A stretch of DNA of 64,000 nucleotides from the NCBI GenBank assembly GCA_025464445.1, contig JAODLY010000004.1, positions 1-64,000 of the forward strand, in the 5' to 3' direction. Each line of letters starts with the position of its first letter. Within the stretch, counting starts at the first letter, position 1. The position numbers and the translations under genes were made by a program. Positions 63,093 through 64,000 of the stretch are shown here, piece by piece. This DNA comes from Rhodoglobus sp. (lineage in GTDB: Bacteria; Actinomycetota; Actinomycetes; Actinomycetales; Microbacteriaceae). The notes under the pieces are model-generated. The model saw only the letters and a list, made by a program, of their open reading frames with translations, was not told where the DNA came from and searched no databases.

Positions 63093-63901
63093 GCCCCCCG
63101 GAGCATCCTCTCGATCGTCGCGAGGGTTCGCGGCCAGGTCGTGAAGACGTGCGACGGTGCGATCCGCAGCATCCTGATGCCGGCCCCCTCGACGATGATG
63201 TCCTTCGTCCGGTCTTCGATGAAGCGGTCGGCATGCCACTTGCGCCCATCCGTCTCGACGCCAACGCGTTCGTCGACGAGCAGGTCGAGGTCGCTCGTTC
63301 CGGGCACGGGCACCTGCGTGCGCACGGTGTGTCCCGCAGCGAGCAGCTTCAGCCGGGCATGGGTTTCGAGCCCGGATTGCGCACCAGGGTCCCTGCGCGC
63401 CAGGATGCGTTGGGCAGACCGTGGCGCAAGGGAATACACGAGCCGCAGCCCTCGCTCGTCGAGGTAGCCCAGGTGCAGGGCGGACTCGACACAGGCGAGC
63501 GCGTCGTCGGGCGGCAGGCATCGCATCACTTCGAGGATCGCGTCGACGGGCGAGACCTCGCCACGCATCGCCACGCCGTGAGTTCTCGACCAGCGGACGG
63601 CCGCCCCTTTGGGCACTCGCACGTGCTGGTGCGGCCGGGCGCGCAGATGCAGGGTGTGCGGCCTGATCCCCGACCAGACGTCGTGCCGCGCGAGGGCGCT
63701 CACGCAATCGATGAGGCAGCCCGCCCGGGCTGCGGCGACCAGCTCGCCATCCACATGCACGCACACGTAGGTGCCGCGCCCGGCCCTGCGGATCAACTGC
63801 TGGCCCACCGCGGAGGCGACTGCGCGCTTCGTGGCCACCGCTGCGAGTTGTTTGGCGGATGCTCTGTGTCCCATTCCGCAGAGCGCATCAACCAGCGACA
63901 T
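63083..63901 (-). CDS. DUF559 endonuclease-like protein with AbiEi-like N-terminus
   Basis: This protein of about 272 residues, if it starts at the ATG at 63901, has an N-terminal part resembling AbiEi-type antitoxin winged-helix domains (ASAKQLAAVATKRAVASAVGQQLIRRAGRGTYVCV). Its C-terminal DUF559 domain (about 185-270) contains DLDLLVDERVGVETDGRKWHAD, a PD-(D/E)XK nuclease pattern like that of Vsr. Its role is not established. The frame remains open to the window edge, with a TTG at 64000, so a longer form is possible. Its 3' end overlaps a long inverted repeat. Confidence 0.75.
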   Translation of the reverse strand: MSLVDALCGMGHRASAKQLAAVATKRAVASAVGQQLIRRAGRGTYVCVHVDGELVAAARAGCLIDCVSALARHDVWSGIRPHTLHLRARPHQHVRVPKGAAVRWSRTHGVAMRGEVSPVDAILEVMRCLPPDDALACVESALHLGYLDERGLRLVYSLAPRSAQRILARRDPGAQSGLETHARLKLLAAGHTVRTQVPVPGTSDLDLLVDERVGVETDGRKWHADRFIEDRTKDIIVEGAGIRMLRIAPSHVFTTWPRTLATIERMLRGARS

Positions 63902-64000
63902 GCCGGCATGCTCGCCCGTCACGGAGGGTCGTGGGTCCGGGCATCGCGGATGGTTCGTTCCTCTCGGAACGAGCGGATGCGGAGGAGTTGTCGTCCCCAA

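Overview
The window is high-GC actinobacterial DNA, most likely from a member of the Microbacteriaceae (order Micrococcales). The support is the ribosomal protein gene order rplK-rplA ... rplJ-rplL, frequent GTG starts, 4-nt ATGA/GTGA gene overlaps, a small actinobacterial-type SRP RNA beside a tRNA-Ser gene, surface proteins ending in LAxTG-type (class E) sorting signals, and several ROK and LacI sugar regulators. The genus cannot be fixed from the sequence alone.

Layout. 1-0.9 kb: end of rplK, then rplA. 0.8-13.7 kb: a block between the two ribosomal operons holding a DUF1023 hydrolase, a GNAT enzyme, a quinone-oxidoreductase-like protein, a DUF998 membrane protein, a YqaJ-type nuclease, a ROK regulator divergent from an isomerase/dehydrogenase pair, a MacB/FtsX-type ABC transporter divergent from a two-component system, and an anchored exported protein. 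13.7-14.96 kb: the L10 leader with rplJ and rplL. 15.4-26 kb: two sortase-anchored surface proteins made of related Cys-bracketed repeats, around a LacI-controlled sugar ABC importer, then a LuxR-type regulator. 26-31.5 kb: an ABC exporter, then a translationally coupled pair made of a Cache-HAMP-cyclase protein lacking key catalytic residues and an MscS-type channel with a C-terminal cyclic-nucleotide-binding-like domain. 31.5-38.8 kb: reverse transsulfuration (CBS plus a CGS/CGL-type enzyme), a GT2-GtrA protein with a GT39-like transferase, and a YjeH-like amino acid permease. 38.8-45.9 kb: a xylose block on the minus strand (xylA, xylB, ROK regulator, binding protein, single-domain ATPase, permease) interrupted by a strong terminator between xylA and xylB. 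46-48 kb: an SMP-30 lactonase and an acetylxylan esterase. 48-55.3 kb: a second sugar ABC importer (RbsABC type) with divergent promoters, a Gfo/Idh dehydrogenase, an isomerase and a ROK regulator. 55.4-59.2 kb: an MFS exporter, a saccharopine-dehydrogenase-like protein, a GNAT enzyme and a small membrane protein. 59.2-63 kb: tRNA-Ser, SRP RNA, and pta-ackA. The right edge has a long perfect inverted repeat and a DUF559 endonuclease-like protein.

How it fits together. Most of the window is carbohydrate uptake and catabolism: three ABC importers, each linked to a LacI or ROK regulator, feed xylose isomerase/xylulokinase and two Gfo/Idh plus TIM-barrel isomerase pairs, and Pta-AckA handles overflow acetate. 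The candidates for undescribed biology are the degenerate cyclase/channel pair and the repeat-built LAxTG surface proteins. Several long hairpins (xylA-xylB, after two binding-protein genes, and two long inverted repeats near 59.6 and 63.0 kb) are not explained by genes. No CRISPR array, rRNA or insertion sequence was seen.
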